A stretch of DNA of 64,000 nt from Spirochaetales bacterium (GTDB taxonomy: Bacteria; Spirochaetota; Spirochaetia; Treponematales; Treponemataceae). Shown here in pieces: positions 34,982 through 43,705 of the stretch. The DNA is taken from assembly GCA_003252395.1 (NCBI GenBank), contig QKEL01000009.1, positions 434,001-498,000 on the forward strand, written 5' to 3'. The translations under genes and the position numbers were made by a program. The notes beneath the pieces are model-generated. The model saw nothing but the letters and a program-made list of their open reading frames with translations. It was not told where the DNA came from and did no database searches. Position 1 is the stretch's first letter. Every line of letters starts with the position of its first letter.

Positions 34982-35722
34982 ATGAACGACGCCGATAAAA
35001 CGGAATCCATGCGCCTGCAGGTATTCCTCGCGCATTCGGGAGTCGCATCCCGACGGACCGCGGAAGCCATAATCCTGTCCGGCCGGGTAACCGTAAACGG
35101 CTCGACGGTAAGCTCCATGGGGTCAAAGGTCTCTCCCGGCGACGACGTACGGTTGGACGGGAAGCGAATCGAGCCGGAACGGGAAAAAAGGTACGTCCTG
35201 CTCAATAAACCCGCGGGGTACGTTTCTTCCCTGGCGGACGAGAAGGGGAGGCCGGTGGCGGCTGACCTTTTAAAAAACGATTATGCCGAGCGCCTGTACA
35301 ACGTGGGCCGCCTGGATATGTTTTCCTCGGGAGCGCTCCTGTTCACGAATGACGGGCAATTCGCCCTCCGGGTCGGGCATCCCTCGGCGGGAATAGAGAA
35401 GGAATACATTATTGAGGCGAGTTTACCCTTCAACGACGAGGTTATCCGCTCATTCGAGCGGGGCGTGCGGGTCGAAGGGGTTTTTTACCGGTGCGAACGC
35501 GCCGAACGGCTCTCGTCACGGCGGCTCAGGGTCGTTCTCGTGGAGGGCAAGAACCGGGAAATTCGCCGGGTTCTGGACCATTTCGGCATACGGGTGAAAC
35601 GCCTGACCCGGGTGAGGATCGGCCCGGTTTCCCTGGAAAGCCTGCAGCCCGGGGAATTCCGCCCCCTTACTCCCGTCGAAATCAACGAATTACTCGCGGC
35701 GGGCGAAATGAAGGAGCAGTGA
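34982..35722 (+). CDS. rluB: RluB/RsuA-family pseudouridine synthase
   Basis: 246 residues. N-terminal S4 RNA-binding domain (~10-70, RLQVFLAHSGVASRRTAEA), then the synthase domain with the catalytic Asp in VGRLDMFSSGALLFTNDG (near residue 110) and the closing motif KNREIRRVLDHFG. Members modify 23S (RluB) or 16S (RsuA) rRNA. RluB is favoured by the scpB neighbour, but the sequence alone does not settle the target. Its TGA overlaps the cmk ATG. Confidence 0.88.
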   Translation: MNDADKTESMRLQVFLAHSGVASRRTAEAIILSGRVTVNGSTVSSMGSKVSPGDDVRLDGKRIEPEREKRYVLLNKPAGYVSSLADEKGRPVAADLLKNDYAERLYNVGRLDMFSSGALLFTNDGQFALRVGHPSAGIEKEYIIEASLPFNDEVIRSFERGVRVEGVFYRCERAERLSSRRLRVVLVEGKNREIRRVLDHFGIRVKRLTRVRIGPVSLESLQPGEFRPLTPVEINELLAAGEMKEQ

Positions 35723-36387
35723 TGGTAGTCGCCATAGACGGTCCGGCCGGATCCGGGAAAAGCACGATAGCCAAAATGTTGGCGGAAAAACTGGGCCTCA
35801 TGTTCATGAATACGGGAAGCTTCTACCGGGGCGTTACCCTTGCCCTGCTCCGCGCCGGCGGCGGCGGATTGGACGGTTCCGGCGGGACAAAGCCCGATTT
35901 GTCCGATGAAGGGGCGATCATAGCCTTCGCGGGGTCCGTGCCGCTGGATTACCGAAACGGGCATCTTTTCCTCGGGGAAGAGGACGTGGACGCCCTCTTG
36001 CGGGGCGACGCCGTGGAATCCATCGTGGCCCCCCTTTCGGCCATCGTGGGCGTTCGCCACATCGTAAACCAAAAAATCAGGGCGGTCGCTCAAACGTCCG
36101 GAATCGTCTGCGAGGGAAGGGATATGACCACCGTGGTATTCCCCGACGCGGAGTATAAGTTCTTCTTGGACGCGAGCCCGGCTGCGCGCGCGAAAAGACG
36201 GTACGAGCAGGGCACGAGCAGCCTTTCCTTAAGCCAAATAGAGAAGAGTATCGCCGAACGAGACGAGGTTGACCGCAACAAAAAGGAAGGAAGCCTCAAA
36301 ATAGCTCCCGATGCGGTCTATTTGGATACATCGGACTTGACCATAAACGGCGTTTGTGACATCATAGTAAGCAAAATTCACTTATAA
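35722..36387 (+). CDS. cmk: Cytidylate kinase
   Basis: 221 residues from the ATG overlapping the rluB stop. P-loop AIDGPAGSGKST (4-15), NTGSFYRG for nucleotide binding, the CMP-binding region EGRDMTTVVFPDA and the LID segment with RDEVDRNKKEG. It phosphorylates CMP and dCMP. It ends 9 bases before rpsA. The cmk-rpsA pair is conserved; in T. pallidum the two are, as I recall, one fused gene, but here they are separate with a stop and a new SD. Confidence 0.96.
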   Translation: MVVAIDGPAGSGKSTIAKMLAEKLGLMFMNTGSFYRGVTLALLRAGGGGLDGSGGTKPDLSDEGAIIAFAGSVPLDYRNGHLFLGEEDVDALLRGDAVESIVAPLSAIVGVRHIVNQKIRAVAQTSGIVCEGRDMTTVVFPDAEYKFFLDASPAARAKRRYEQGTSSLSLSQIEKSIAERDEVDRNKKEGSLKIAPDAVYLDTSDLTINGVCDIIVSKIHL

Positions 36388-36396
36388 GGGTTGGTT

Positions 36397-38118
36397 ATGG
36401 ATCAGATGGAAGTGGCAAAGGATGTATCTAAAAACTCCGGAGATGACATCCAGCAGACACGATTACAGGAGGAGTACCTTAAGTCGTTCCAGTCGCTTGA
36501 AGAGGGACAGCTCGTTGACGGCGTCGTCATTCAGGTAACTCAGGACCAGGTATTCGTAGATGTCGGCTATAAGTCCGAGGGGAAAATTCCGGTTTCCGAG
36601 TTTACCGAATTGCCCAAAGTTGGAGATACCGTCAGCGTCGTTCTCGAAAAGAAAGAGAACCGCAATGGCGAGGTAATCGTCTCCAAGCAGAAAGCCGACG
36701 TGAAAGTATTCTGGAAGAACCTTCGTCAGGCTTTCCAGGACAAAGCGTCCGTGGAAGGCACTATAGATAAAACGGTTAAGGGCGGTTTCGAGGTAGATCT
36801 CGGTTCCGGCGTTCGCGCCTTCCTGCCCATTAGTCAGTCAGACAGTCAGAAAGTCGAAAAACCCGAGAAGCTCTTGGGAATGAAGAGCAAGTTCTATATC
36901 GAGCGGCTCTACTCGGACAATAAGGTGAACGTGGTCGTCAACCGCCGCAAGTACCTGGAAGAGCAGACCGAAACGAACCGCGAGGCTTTCTTCCGCGACA
37001 TCCAGATCGGCGATTCCGTTACCGGTACGGTCAAGAGCTTTACCAGCTTCGGCGCTTTCATCGATCTTGGCGGCTTCGACGGCTTGCTCCACATTAACGA
37101 TATGAGCTGGGGCCACGTTACCCGCCCGAAAGACTTCGTCAAGAAGGGTCAGGAAATCACCCTCAAGGTGATCCGCCTCGATCCCGAGGAAAAGAGAATC
37201 AACCTGTCCCTGAAGCACTTTACCGAGGATCCTTGGCTTCATTTCGAGACCAAGTACCACGTTGAAGACGTCGTGAAGGGTAAGGTTACCAAGCTCACCG
37301 AATTCGGCGCGTTCATCGAGCTCGAAGAGGGCATTGAAGGCCTGGCGCATATCAGCGAATTCAGCTGGGTCAAGAAGGTCAACAAGCCCGAAGACATGGT
37401 CAAGATCGGCGACGAAGTCGAGTGCATGATCCTCGGTTACGACATTCAGGCCGGTCGCGTTTCCCTGGGACTTAAGCAGGTTACCGCGAATCCCTGGGAC
37501 GGGCTTGTCGAGAAGTATCCCGTCGGAACCCGCCTAACCCGCAAGATCGTAAAGGTTACCAATGCGGGAGCCTTCGTTCAGCTTGAGGAAGGCATTGACG
37601 GATTCCTTCACGTCGACGATCTTTCGTGGACCAAAAAGGTGAAGCACCCGGGCAGCGAGCTGACTCAGGACGAGGAAATCGAGTGCGTGGTAATCGAGAA
37701 CGATCCTGAATCCCACCGCATCCGCCTCGGCGTAAAGCAGCTCTCCGACGATCCGTGGGTAGCGTTCGCGGAAACCTATAAGCCCGGCACCTATATCGAG
37801 GGCGAGGTTACTTCCATTACCGACTTCGGTATTTTCGTGCGCGTTCCCGGCGGGATTGAGGGGCTCATCAACAAGATGAACCTTACCGAGAGCCGCGAGG
37901 AAACCTACGAAGACGCCGTCAAGAAATACACTGTCGGCGATAAGATCAAGGCGGTTGTCGTTGAAATCAGTCCCGAGAAGCAGAAAGTCGCTTTCTCGAT
38001 CAAAGACTACAAGAAGAAACTGCAGCGTGACGAAATCTCCCGCTACATGACTTCGGAAGAGGAAAAAGGCGATGGGGCTTATACCCTCGGAGACTTCCTC
38101 AAGAACAAGAACAACTGA
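36397..38118 (+). CDS. rpsA: 30S ribosomal protein S1
   Basis: 573 residues from the ATG at 36397 (AAGGG 6 bases upstream; a TTG two codons earlier is less likely). Six S1 domains can be followed: ~37-105, ~120-185, ~205-275, ~290-360, ~377-447 and ~463-535, with SFGAFIDLGGFDGLLHI, EFGAFIELEEGIEGLAHI and DFGIFVRVPGGIEGLI marking repeats 3, 4 and 6. S1 binds mRNA on the small subunit and helps initiation. Full length for six-domain S1. Confidence 0.97.
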   Translation: MDQMEVAKDVSKNSGDDIQQTRLQEEYLKSFQSLEEGQLVDGVVIQVTQDQVFVDVGYKSEGKIPVSEFTELPKVGDTVSVVLEKKENRNGEVIVSKQKADVKVFWKNLRQAFQDKASVEGTIDKTVKGGFEVDLGSGVRAFLPISQSDSQKVEKPEKLLGMKSKFYIERLYSDNKVNVVVNRRKYLEEQTETNREAFFRDIQIGDSVTGTVKSFTSFGAFIDLGGFDGLLHINDMSWGHVTRPKDFVKKGQEITLKVIRLDPEEKRINLSLKHFTEDPWLHFETKYHVEDVVKGKVTKLTEFGAFIELEEGIEGLAHISEFSWVKKVNKPEDMVKIGDEVECMILGYDIQAGRVSLGLKQVTANPWDGLVEKYPVGTRLTRKIVKVTNAGAFVQLEEGIDGFLHVDDLSWTKKVKHPGSELTQDEEIECVVIENDPESHRIRLGVKQLSDDPWVAFAETYKPGTYIEGEVTSITDFGIFVRVPGGIEGLINKMNLTESREETYEDAVKKYTVGDKIKAVVVEISPEKQKVAFSIKDYKKKLQRDEISRYMTSEEEKGDGAYTLGDFLKNKNN

Positions 38119-38148
38119 TTTTACATACGATTTCGATGAGCGGTATTG

Positions 38149-39678
38149 ATGAAACTCTCGAATAGCATCGACGCTGAAAAACTCAATGCCCTCATCGAAA
38201 TCAACACGCTGATCAATTCCAATTACTCCGATATCAACGCATTGCTGGCTCATATCCTTGACTCGGCAATGCGTCTCGTTTCCGGGGAAGCTTCCTCCCT
38301 CTTGCTCGTCGATCGTAATAAAAAGACCCTTCGGTTCGAGATAGCCTTGGGCCCAAAGGGCATTGAGGCGAAAAAATTCGTCGTGAAAGCCGACGAGGGA
38401 ATCGCGGGTTGGGTAGTGCACAATAACCGCAGCCTGATCGTTAACGACGTCGCGAACGATCCCCGATTCAGCCCGACCGTACAGCAGTCCACCGGCTATA
38501 AGACCCAAAACATGCTCGCCGTTCCCATGCGCGTCAAGGACGAGTGCATCGGCGTGATCGAGATCCTCAACAAGGGCATGAACGACGGGTTCAGCCACGA
38601 AGATCTCGAGGTGCTGGAAATACTCGCCAATCAGGCAGCCATCGCGTACGAGAACGCGAAGCACTTTCAGCGCTCACGCGACGAGATAGTCGCGCTCCAA
38701 GACCAAATAGTCACCGATCGCGGCTATCATACGATGATCGCGAAAAGTCCCGTGATACTCGAAAAGCTCGATATCGTGGAGCGGGTAGCCCGCTCGGAAT
38801 CGTCGGTCCTGATTTTGGGCGAAAGCGGCGTGGGGAAGGAATTGTTCGCCGAACAGCTTCACCTGAAAAGCGAACGGGCGTCGGGACCCTTCGTTCGGGT
38901 AAATTGCGCCGCCTTGCCTGAGGGCCTCCTGGAAAGCGAGCTATTCGGTCACGTAAAAGGAGCCTTTACCGACGCGATCAGCAATCGCAAGGGCCGCTTC
39001 GAGATGGCGGATAAGGGCACGATCTTTCTTGACGAAATAGGGGACCTGCCCTTGTCTCTCCAGTCTAAGCTGCTGCGGGTGATCCAGAATAAATCCTTCG
39101 AGAAGGTCGGTTCCAGCGAAACCATAACGGTAAACGTGCGGATCGTGGCGGCCACGAACCGCGATATTGAAAAACTGGTTGAAGAGCAGAAATTCCGGTC
39201 CGATCTTTATTATCGCCTTAACGTATTGCCCTTATATATCCCCCCGCTGCGGCAGAGGATCGAGGATATACCCGAGTTGGCCTTGTTCTTCCTCAATAAA
39301 TTCCGCCATGAGGTGAAAAAGGAATTCGTCGGGTTTTCCGAATCCGCCATCAGCGCGATTTTATCTTATTCGTGGCCCGGTAACATCCGTGAGCTGGAAA
39401 ACACCATCGAGCGCGCTTGCGTCATCGGCAGGCCTCCCTACATTCAGGAAGAGGATCTCCTCTTGAAAAACCGCTCAATGCCTGATAATAATACATATTC
39501 CGACAAAAGCCTAAAGTCGGTCATTAATCTTTTCAAAAAGCACTACATACAAAAAGTGCTCGAAGAAACCGATTGGAATCAGACTTCCGCGGCGCAGGTT
39601 CTTGAAATACAAAGAACCTATCTTTCTCGACTGATCAAAGAACTGGAAATTAAGGATTCGTCTAGCAAGGCGACCTGA
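38149..39678 (+). CDS. GAF-domain sigma-54-dependent transcriptional activator
   Basis: 509 residues. N-terminal GAF sensor (~20-170), AAA+ domain (~195-430) with Walker A GESGVGKE (224-231), Walker B FLDEIGD, and arginine-finger region, then a Fis-type HTH (~465-503, QTSAAQVLEIQRTYLSRLI). The sigma-54 contact loop reads GAFTDA (271-276) rather than GAFTGA. Such proteins open sigma-54 promoters using ATP; the GAF ligand is unknown. It starts 30 bases after rpsA; no strong SD is seen. Targets cannot be told from this window. Confidence 0.9.
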   Translation: MKLSNSIDAEKLNALIEINTLINSNYSDINALLAHILDSAMRLVSGEASSLLLVDRNKKTLRFEIALGPKGIEAKKFVVKADEGIAGWVVHNNRSLIVNDVANDPRFSPTVQQSTGYKTQNMLAVPMRVKDECIGVIEILNKGMNDGFSHEDLEVLEILANQAAIAYENAKHFQRSRDEIVALQDQIVTDRGYHTMIAKSPVILEKLDIVERVARSESSVLILGESGVGKELFAEQLHLKSERASGPFVRVNCAALPEGLLESELFGHVKGAFTDAISNRKGRFEMADKGTIFLDEIGDLPLSLQSKLLRVIQNKSFEKVGSSETITVNVRIVAATNRDIEKLVEEQKFRSDLYYRLNVLPLYIPPLRQRIEDIPELALFFLNKFRHEVKKEFVGFSESAISAILSYSWPGNIRELENTIERACVIGRPPYIQEEDLLLKNRSMPDNNTYSDKSLKSVINLFKKHYIQKVLEETDWNQTSAAQVLEIQRTYLSRLIKELEIKDSSSKAT

Positions 39679-39757
39679 TAAGATAACGACGAATATCGAC
39701 GAATACCCGTCCGGCCTTTTCGTAAGGTTGGCGTAATTATCAAGGAGAAGCATCATC

Positions 39758-40438
39758 ATGGCCAAAGTCACCCAGCAAAAACACGAAGAGGTAACCCTTC
39801 AGCATCGCATTAGCGGATTGATCGTTAAAAACAGGACTTTCATCATCGCCGGCTTAGCCGCCGTTTTCGCGGTCATTACGGCGCTCATCGTCGTTACCGC
39901 GGTATCCGACGGGAAACGCGAAAGCGCGTACGAGAAGATAGATAGCCTGATAGAGAAGTGGAACGGCGAGAAAAACGCCGGTTCCGACACGCTCTCGGCC
40001 GCCGAGGACGGAATCCTCGCGGATCTGGAAAAAATCGCCTCGGCGAACAGCAGATCATTCGCAGGCGCCCGGGCGAATATGGCGGAGGCCGAGATTTATT
40101 TCACCCGAAAGGATTGGGCTAACGCCAAAGACAAGTACCTGGCCGCCGAGAGCGCCGCTCCCGCCGCCTATACCGCCGGTTTGAACCTATTCAACGCCGC
40201 CGTATGCGCGGAAGAGATGGGCGATTCCGATAGTGCCGTGGAATACCTGGAGAAAGCGGTGTCCCTCGAGAATTTCTCCCTGAAAACCAGGGCCCTATTC
40301 AACGTCGGGCGAATTCAGGAAAACCTTGGCCAGGTGGAGAAGGCAATCGCCGCCTACGAACGCCTGACCGGCGATTACGCCGAGGACGAATGGACCAACC
40401 TCGCGAAATCGAGACTGATCGAGCTGTCATTGAAGTAA
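39758..40438 (+). CDS. Membrane-anchored TPR protein, YfgM-like
   Basis: 226 residues. A cytoplasmic head of ~25 residues, one membrane helix (~26-50, FIIAGLAAVFAVITALIVV), then an outer domain with TPR units (LNLFNAAVCAEEMGDSDSA, ALFNVGRIQENLGQVEKA). YfgM/Tol-like anchored TPR proteins act with translocon chaperones, but the name here is by architecture only. AAGGAG precedes the ATG at 8-9 bases. The 79-base gap from the previous gene holds a 10-base direct repeat (CGACGAATAT) and no clear promoter. Confidence 0.75.
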   Translation: MAKVTQQKHEEVTLQHRISGLIVKNRTFIIAGLAAVFAVITALIVVTAVSDGKRESAYEKIDSLIEKWNGEKNAGSDTLSAAEDGILADLEKIASANSRSFAGARANMAEAEIYFTRKDWANAKDKYLAAESAAPAAYTAGLNLFNAAVCAEEMGDSDSAVEYLEKAVSLENFSLKTRALFNVGRIQENLGQVEKAIAAYERLTGDYAEDEWTNLAKSRLIELSLK

Positions 40439-40495
40439 TTCGTTCCGAAGGCCCCGTACCGATATCCCGGGAGGGGCTTATTCGCTTTTCCTTTG

Positions 40496-40504
40496 AGGAG
40501 GTGA
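40496..40504 (+). promoter_or_regulatory. Perfect nine-base ribosome-binding site of the cyclase gene
   Basis: AGGAGGTGA, full complement of the 16S anti-SD, ending 3 bases before the ATG at 40508 (6 bases from AGGAGG). The strongest SD seen in this window. Confidence 0.85.
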
Positions 40505-40507
40505 CCC

Positions 40508-42778
40508 ATGGGATCGTGGCAAAGCAAGCGGCTATTTAAAACCCGCAATTTCGGTTTGCTGATCGGGCTCGCGGTTTCCGTCATCGCGTGCGTGGCGGGT
40601 TTCTCCTGGGGTCTCCTCGGAAACGTGGAGGCAAAGCTCCTCGATTCCTATTTCTCGATAAAGCTACAGTCCGAAAAAAACGCGATCCAAAAGGGCGTTT
40701 GGAAGTCGGAAGCGAACGAAGCGGTCAATCCGGACATTCTTATCGTCGGCGTGGACATAAAAGCCCTTCAGAAATTCGGCCTTTGGCCCTTCCGAAGGGA
40801 CGTACACGCGGACCTCCTCAATTCCTTTACGCGCATAAAGAACCAGGACGAGCGGGAAAAGGCGGTTTTGCTCGACTTTTTCTTCGTCGACGATTCCGGG
40901 GATCCCGTCGCCGACGGGAAACTCATGGACAGCATGAGCGAATCCGGCAGGGTGTTCCTCGAGAGCATGCTCGATCGCCTTTCTTCCGGTTATACCATCG
41001 AAGAGGAAATGTTCGCGCGCCAACAAACGCTTCTCGACAACTACGGCTCTTTCGTGAACGTGAAGGGCGATTGGAAGGCGATCGCCTCGTACCGCGGGCT
41101 CCAAACGAACCTGGAAATGTTCAACGCGCGCGTCGCGGGGTATGGGGTCGCAAACGTGGAACCCGATACGAGCGACAACGTGGTGCGCCGCCAGCCGCTC
41201 GTACTGAAATATTCCCGGCTCGCCTATGAGGTTCCCTTTGAGGCCCTCAGCCCGGAAAGCTATACGGATGAAGCTTCGTTTGAACGATTGGCCTGGTTTG
41301 ACTCCCGCGGGGAAGAGCACCAAATCGTACAGCCCCTGACGGCGGAATCGCTCGCGAAGCTGAAAAAGCAGATATACCGACAGGCGCCACCGCAGGAATA
41401 CGATTCGGACGGCGACGGGATTCCCGACGCCGAAACGAGGGCGGTGAGCGTGATCCAAGACGTTTTCGAGCCCTCCACCACCATGGCCCTGGCTCTCAGA
41501 TATTGGGGGGCGTCGGTTTCCGATTGCGTTATCGAGCCCGGAAAGAGCATTACCGTAACGCCGCCCGGACGCGATCCCATCGTCATTCCGGTGGATTCCC
41601 AATGCGCCATGATAATCAATTATGCCGGGTTCCCGTCTTCCTCCGCCGCGGACGGCTACAGAACCTTTCCCGTGCGTTCATACGCGGGCTATTGGCGCCA
41701 AACCCCCGAAGATCCGGAAACGTGGCCCGAAACCCGCGCGGTAAAGGATAAAATCATCCTGGTGGGGGCTTTTGACAAGGGAATGGCGGACGATCAAAAG
41801 CAAACTCCTTTCGGCATGATGTTCGGGATAGAGATACACGCCAATTCCCTGAATACCATGCTGACCGGTAACTTCATACGGCATGTGCCCTTATGGATTT
41901 CGGTGGTTTTCTCCTTCTTCTCGATCATGCTGGTTTCCTTTGCCGCCGCGCGCATGAAGAACCTCTGGTCCATGCCGGTTTCGCTCCTGTACGCGATCCT
42001 CGTTTATATCGGGAGCAGCACCCTCTTCGACGCGAAAGGGATTCTCGTCAATTTTAGCGTACCGTTTCTCGGGATGGTTTTTTCGTACATCATCATCATC
42101 CTGTATCGTTCGAGCACGGAGGAACGCGACAAGCGGAAAATTCGCGCGATGTTCGGGAAATACGTCAGCCCCGAGGTCGTGGCGCAGATGGAAGACAACC
42201 CCCCGGAACTGGGCGGCGTTGACCGGGAACTCACCGTATTCTTCTCGGATATCCGCGGCTTCACGAGCCTCTCGGAAACCCTGACTCCCCAGGAACTGGT
42301 TAAGCACCTCAACGAGTATCTTTCGGCCATGACCGATATTATCCTTGAAACGGGCGGTACCCTGGATAAATACGTGGGCGACGAAATCATGTGCTTCTGG
42401 GGAGCGCCCATAGAAGTGAAAGACCACGCGTACCGGGCCTGTAAGTGCGCGCTTTTGCAAAAGGCCGAACTGGAACGCCTGAACTCGACGTGGCCGCCGG
42501 AAAAAAGGCTCGCCATCGGCATCGGCTTAAATACCGGCATAATGACCGTTGGCAACATGGGTTCCGAGGGCCGAATGAATTATACCCTTATGGGGGATAA
42601 CGTAAACCTTGGCGCCCGCCTGGAGGGTACCAATAAGGTATACGGAACCATGATCATCGTGAGCGAGTATACCTACGCCCTGGTGAGCGACCGATTCGTA
42701 TTCAGGGAGCTCGATACCATCCGCGTAAAGGGAAAGAACCGGCCCGTGGTTATATACGAGCTATTGGACGAACGGTGA
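40508..42778 (+). CDS. CHASE2-domain membrane class III nucleotide cyclase
   Basis: 756 residues. A first membrane helix (~17-38), a large outer CHASE2 sensor (~40-450), three helices (~455-535) and a class III cyclase domain (~572-750). The catalytic parts are visible: FFSDIRGFTSLS (first metal Asp), DKYVGDEIMCFWGAP (second Asp) and MGDNVNLGARLEG. It should make cAMP or possibly cGMP inside the cell when the sensor is triggered. Residues 299-307, DSDGDGIPD, form a calcium-type loop within CHASE2. It is expressed from a perfect SD and its stop overlaps the next gene. Confidence 0.93.
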   Translation: MGSWQSKRLFKTRNFGLLIGLAVSVIACVAGFSWGLLGNVEAKLLDSYFSIKLQSEKNAIQKGVWKSEANEAVNPDILIVGVDIKALQKFGLWPFRRDVHADLLNSFTRIKNQDEREKAVLLDFFFVDDSGDPVADGKLMDSMSESGRVFLESMLDRLSSGYTIEEEMFARQQTLLDNYGSFVNVKGDWKAIASYRGLQTNLEMFNARVAGYGVANVEPDTSDNVVRRQPLVLKYSRLAYEVPFEALSPESYTDEASFERLAWFDSRGEEHQIVQPLTAESLAKLKKQIYRQAPPQEYDSDGDGIPDAETRAVSVIQDVFEPSTTMALALRYWGASVSDCVIEPGKSITVTPPGRDPIVIPVDSQCAMIINYAGFPSSSAADGYRTFPVRSYAGYWRQTPEDPETWPETRAVKDKIILVGAFDKGMADDQKQTPFGMMFGIEIHANSLNTMLTGNFIRHVPLWISVVFSFFSIMLVSFAAARMKNLWSMPVSLLYAILVYIGSSTLFDAKGILVNFSVPFLGMVFSYIIIILYRSSTEERDKRKIRAMFGKYVSPEVVAQMEDNPPELGGVDRELTVFFSDIRGFTSLSETLTPQELVKHLNEYLSAMTDIILETGGTLDKYVGDEIMCFWGAPIEVKDHAYRACKCALLQKAELERLNSTWPPEKRLAIGIGLNTGIMTVGNMGSEGRMNYTLMGDNVNLGARLEGTNKVYGTMIIVSEYTYALVSDRFVFRELDTIRVKGKNRPVVIYELLDER

Positions 42779-43503
42779 AAGCAGTGCGTACTACCGCCTT
42801 ATCGATAACCGGCGCCGCATTGTGCCTCCTCGCGTGCCTCGCCGGATGCGGCATCGACGAATATATTTACCTAGAGCCGGTTACCAACGTGACCAATAAC
42901 CCGACCGATACTCCCGACGCCTCCTTCAGGTATTACTCGTTCATAACCAAAGACGCCGATAACGCCGCCAATGCCTCGGGGTACTTCAAGGGCTGGGAGA
43001 TCTATTACCGGATATATAACTCCCTCACGGACCGGAATACGGATACGGCCTCTATCGCGGCGAAAATTGACGCCGATCCGGCCAACGCGTTTTACTACGT
43101 CCGCACCACCAAGAAGTATAGAAGGATGACCTTCATTCACGGCAACGATACTTCCGCACCGTATTCCGCCCCGCTTTTGACCGGAGATACCGTCGATAGG
43201 GCCATAATGATCAGGCCCTATACCATAAACGAGACCTATCCGGCCGCATTTACCGTCAATGCGGTTCCCTGGACGATTTCAGGCGAAAACGTCCTGGTTT
43301 GGCGTTCCGTGAGCGAAGTTCTCGCCAAGTCTTTTGAATACGCGGATATTGATTCGACCGACGCTGACGTTCAGTACAATTCGGGTTCGTCTACCGGATC
43401 ATGGTACGCGCAGGCATATGCCTTCGCCTACGGTTTTGACACCTCCTTCAAGGTAATATATAGTAAGCCCGTCAGTCTTGGGTCCATAACCATAGAACCT
43501 TGA
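42775..43503 (+). CDS. Exported lipoprotein of unknown function
   Basis: 242 residues from a GTG overlapping the cyclase stop (GTGA). The signal ends in LAGC (Cys25), a good lipobox. The mature part is Tyr/Thr/Asp-rich and likely beta; there is no recognised domain. Translational coupling to the CHASE2 cyclase suggests it could act with the sensor at the membrane, as a ligand-binding partner for instance, but this is inference. It is the last gene before the tRNA. Confidence 0.75.
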   Translation: MKAVRTTALSITGAALCLLACLAGCGIDEYIYLEPVTNVTNNPTDTPDASFRYYSFITKDADNAANASGYFKGWEIYYRIYNSLTDRNTDTASIAAKIDADPANAFYYVRTTKKYRRMTFIHGNDTSAPYSAPLLTGDTVDRAIMIRPYTINETYPAAFTVNAVPWTISGENVLVWRSVSEVLAKSFEYADIDSTDADVQYNSGSSTGSWYAQAYAFAYGFDTSFKVIYSKPVSLGSITIEP

Positions 43504-43507
43504 GTTA

Positions 43508-43536
43508 TTGACCTTTTCGTCGGTTTTCTGTATAGT
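43508..43536 (+). promoter_or_regulatory. Promoter of tRNA-Val
   Basis: TTGACC (43508-43513), 17-base spacer, TATAGT (43531-43536). The start point would be near 43543, about three bases before the mature tRNA 5' end. Confidence 0.8.
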
Positions 43537-43545
43537 GGTTTTCAC

Positions 43546-43618
43546 GGGCGCTTAGCTCAGCTGGCAGAGCGTTTGGTTTACACCCAAAATGTCGGCGGTT
43601 CGATCCCGTCAGCGCCCA
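43546..43618 (+). tRNA. trnV-UAC: tRNA-Val (anticodon UAC)
   Basis: 73 bases fold as a normal cloverleaf: acceptor GGGCGCT / AGCGCCC, D stem GCTC / GAGC, anticodon stem TTTGG / CCAAA around loop TTTACAC (anticodon TAC), T stem GGCGG with TTCGATC. Discriminator base A at 43618. The 3' CCA is not encoded, so it must be added by an enzyme. It stands alone with its own promoter and terminator. Confidence 0.97.
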
Positions 43619-43623
43619 ATTCG

Positions 43624-43658
43624 CCGTCACGCTCGTGACGGTTTTTTTTTATTTTTTT
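43624..43658 (+). terminator. Intrinsic terminator after tRNA-Val
   Basis: Stem CCGTCAC / GTGACGG around GCTC, followed by nine T residues (43642-43650), an A and seven more. Very strong by form. Confidence 0.93.
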
Positions 43659-43705
43659 GGCCCAGACGTCTTGAAGGACCGATGCGAAAGGGATAGTATT
43701 AGGCC

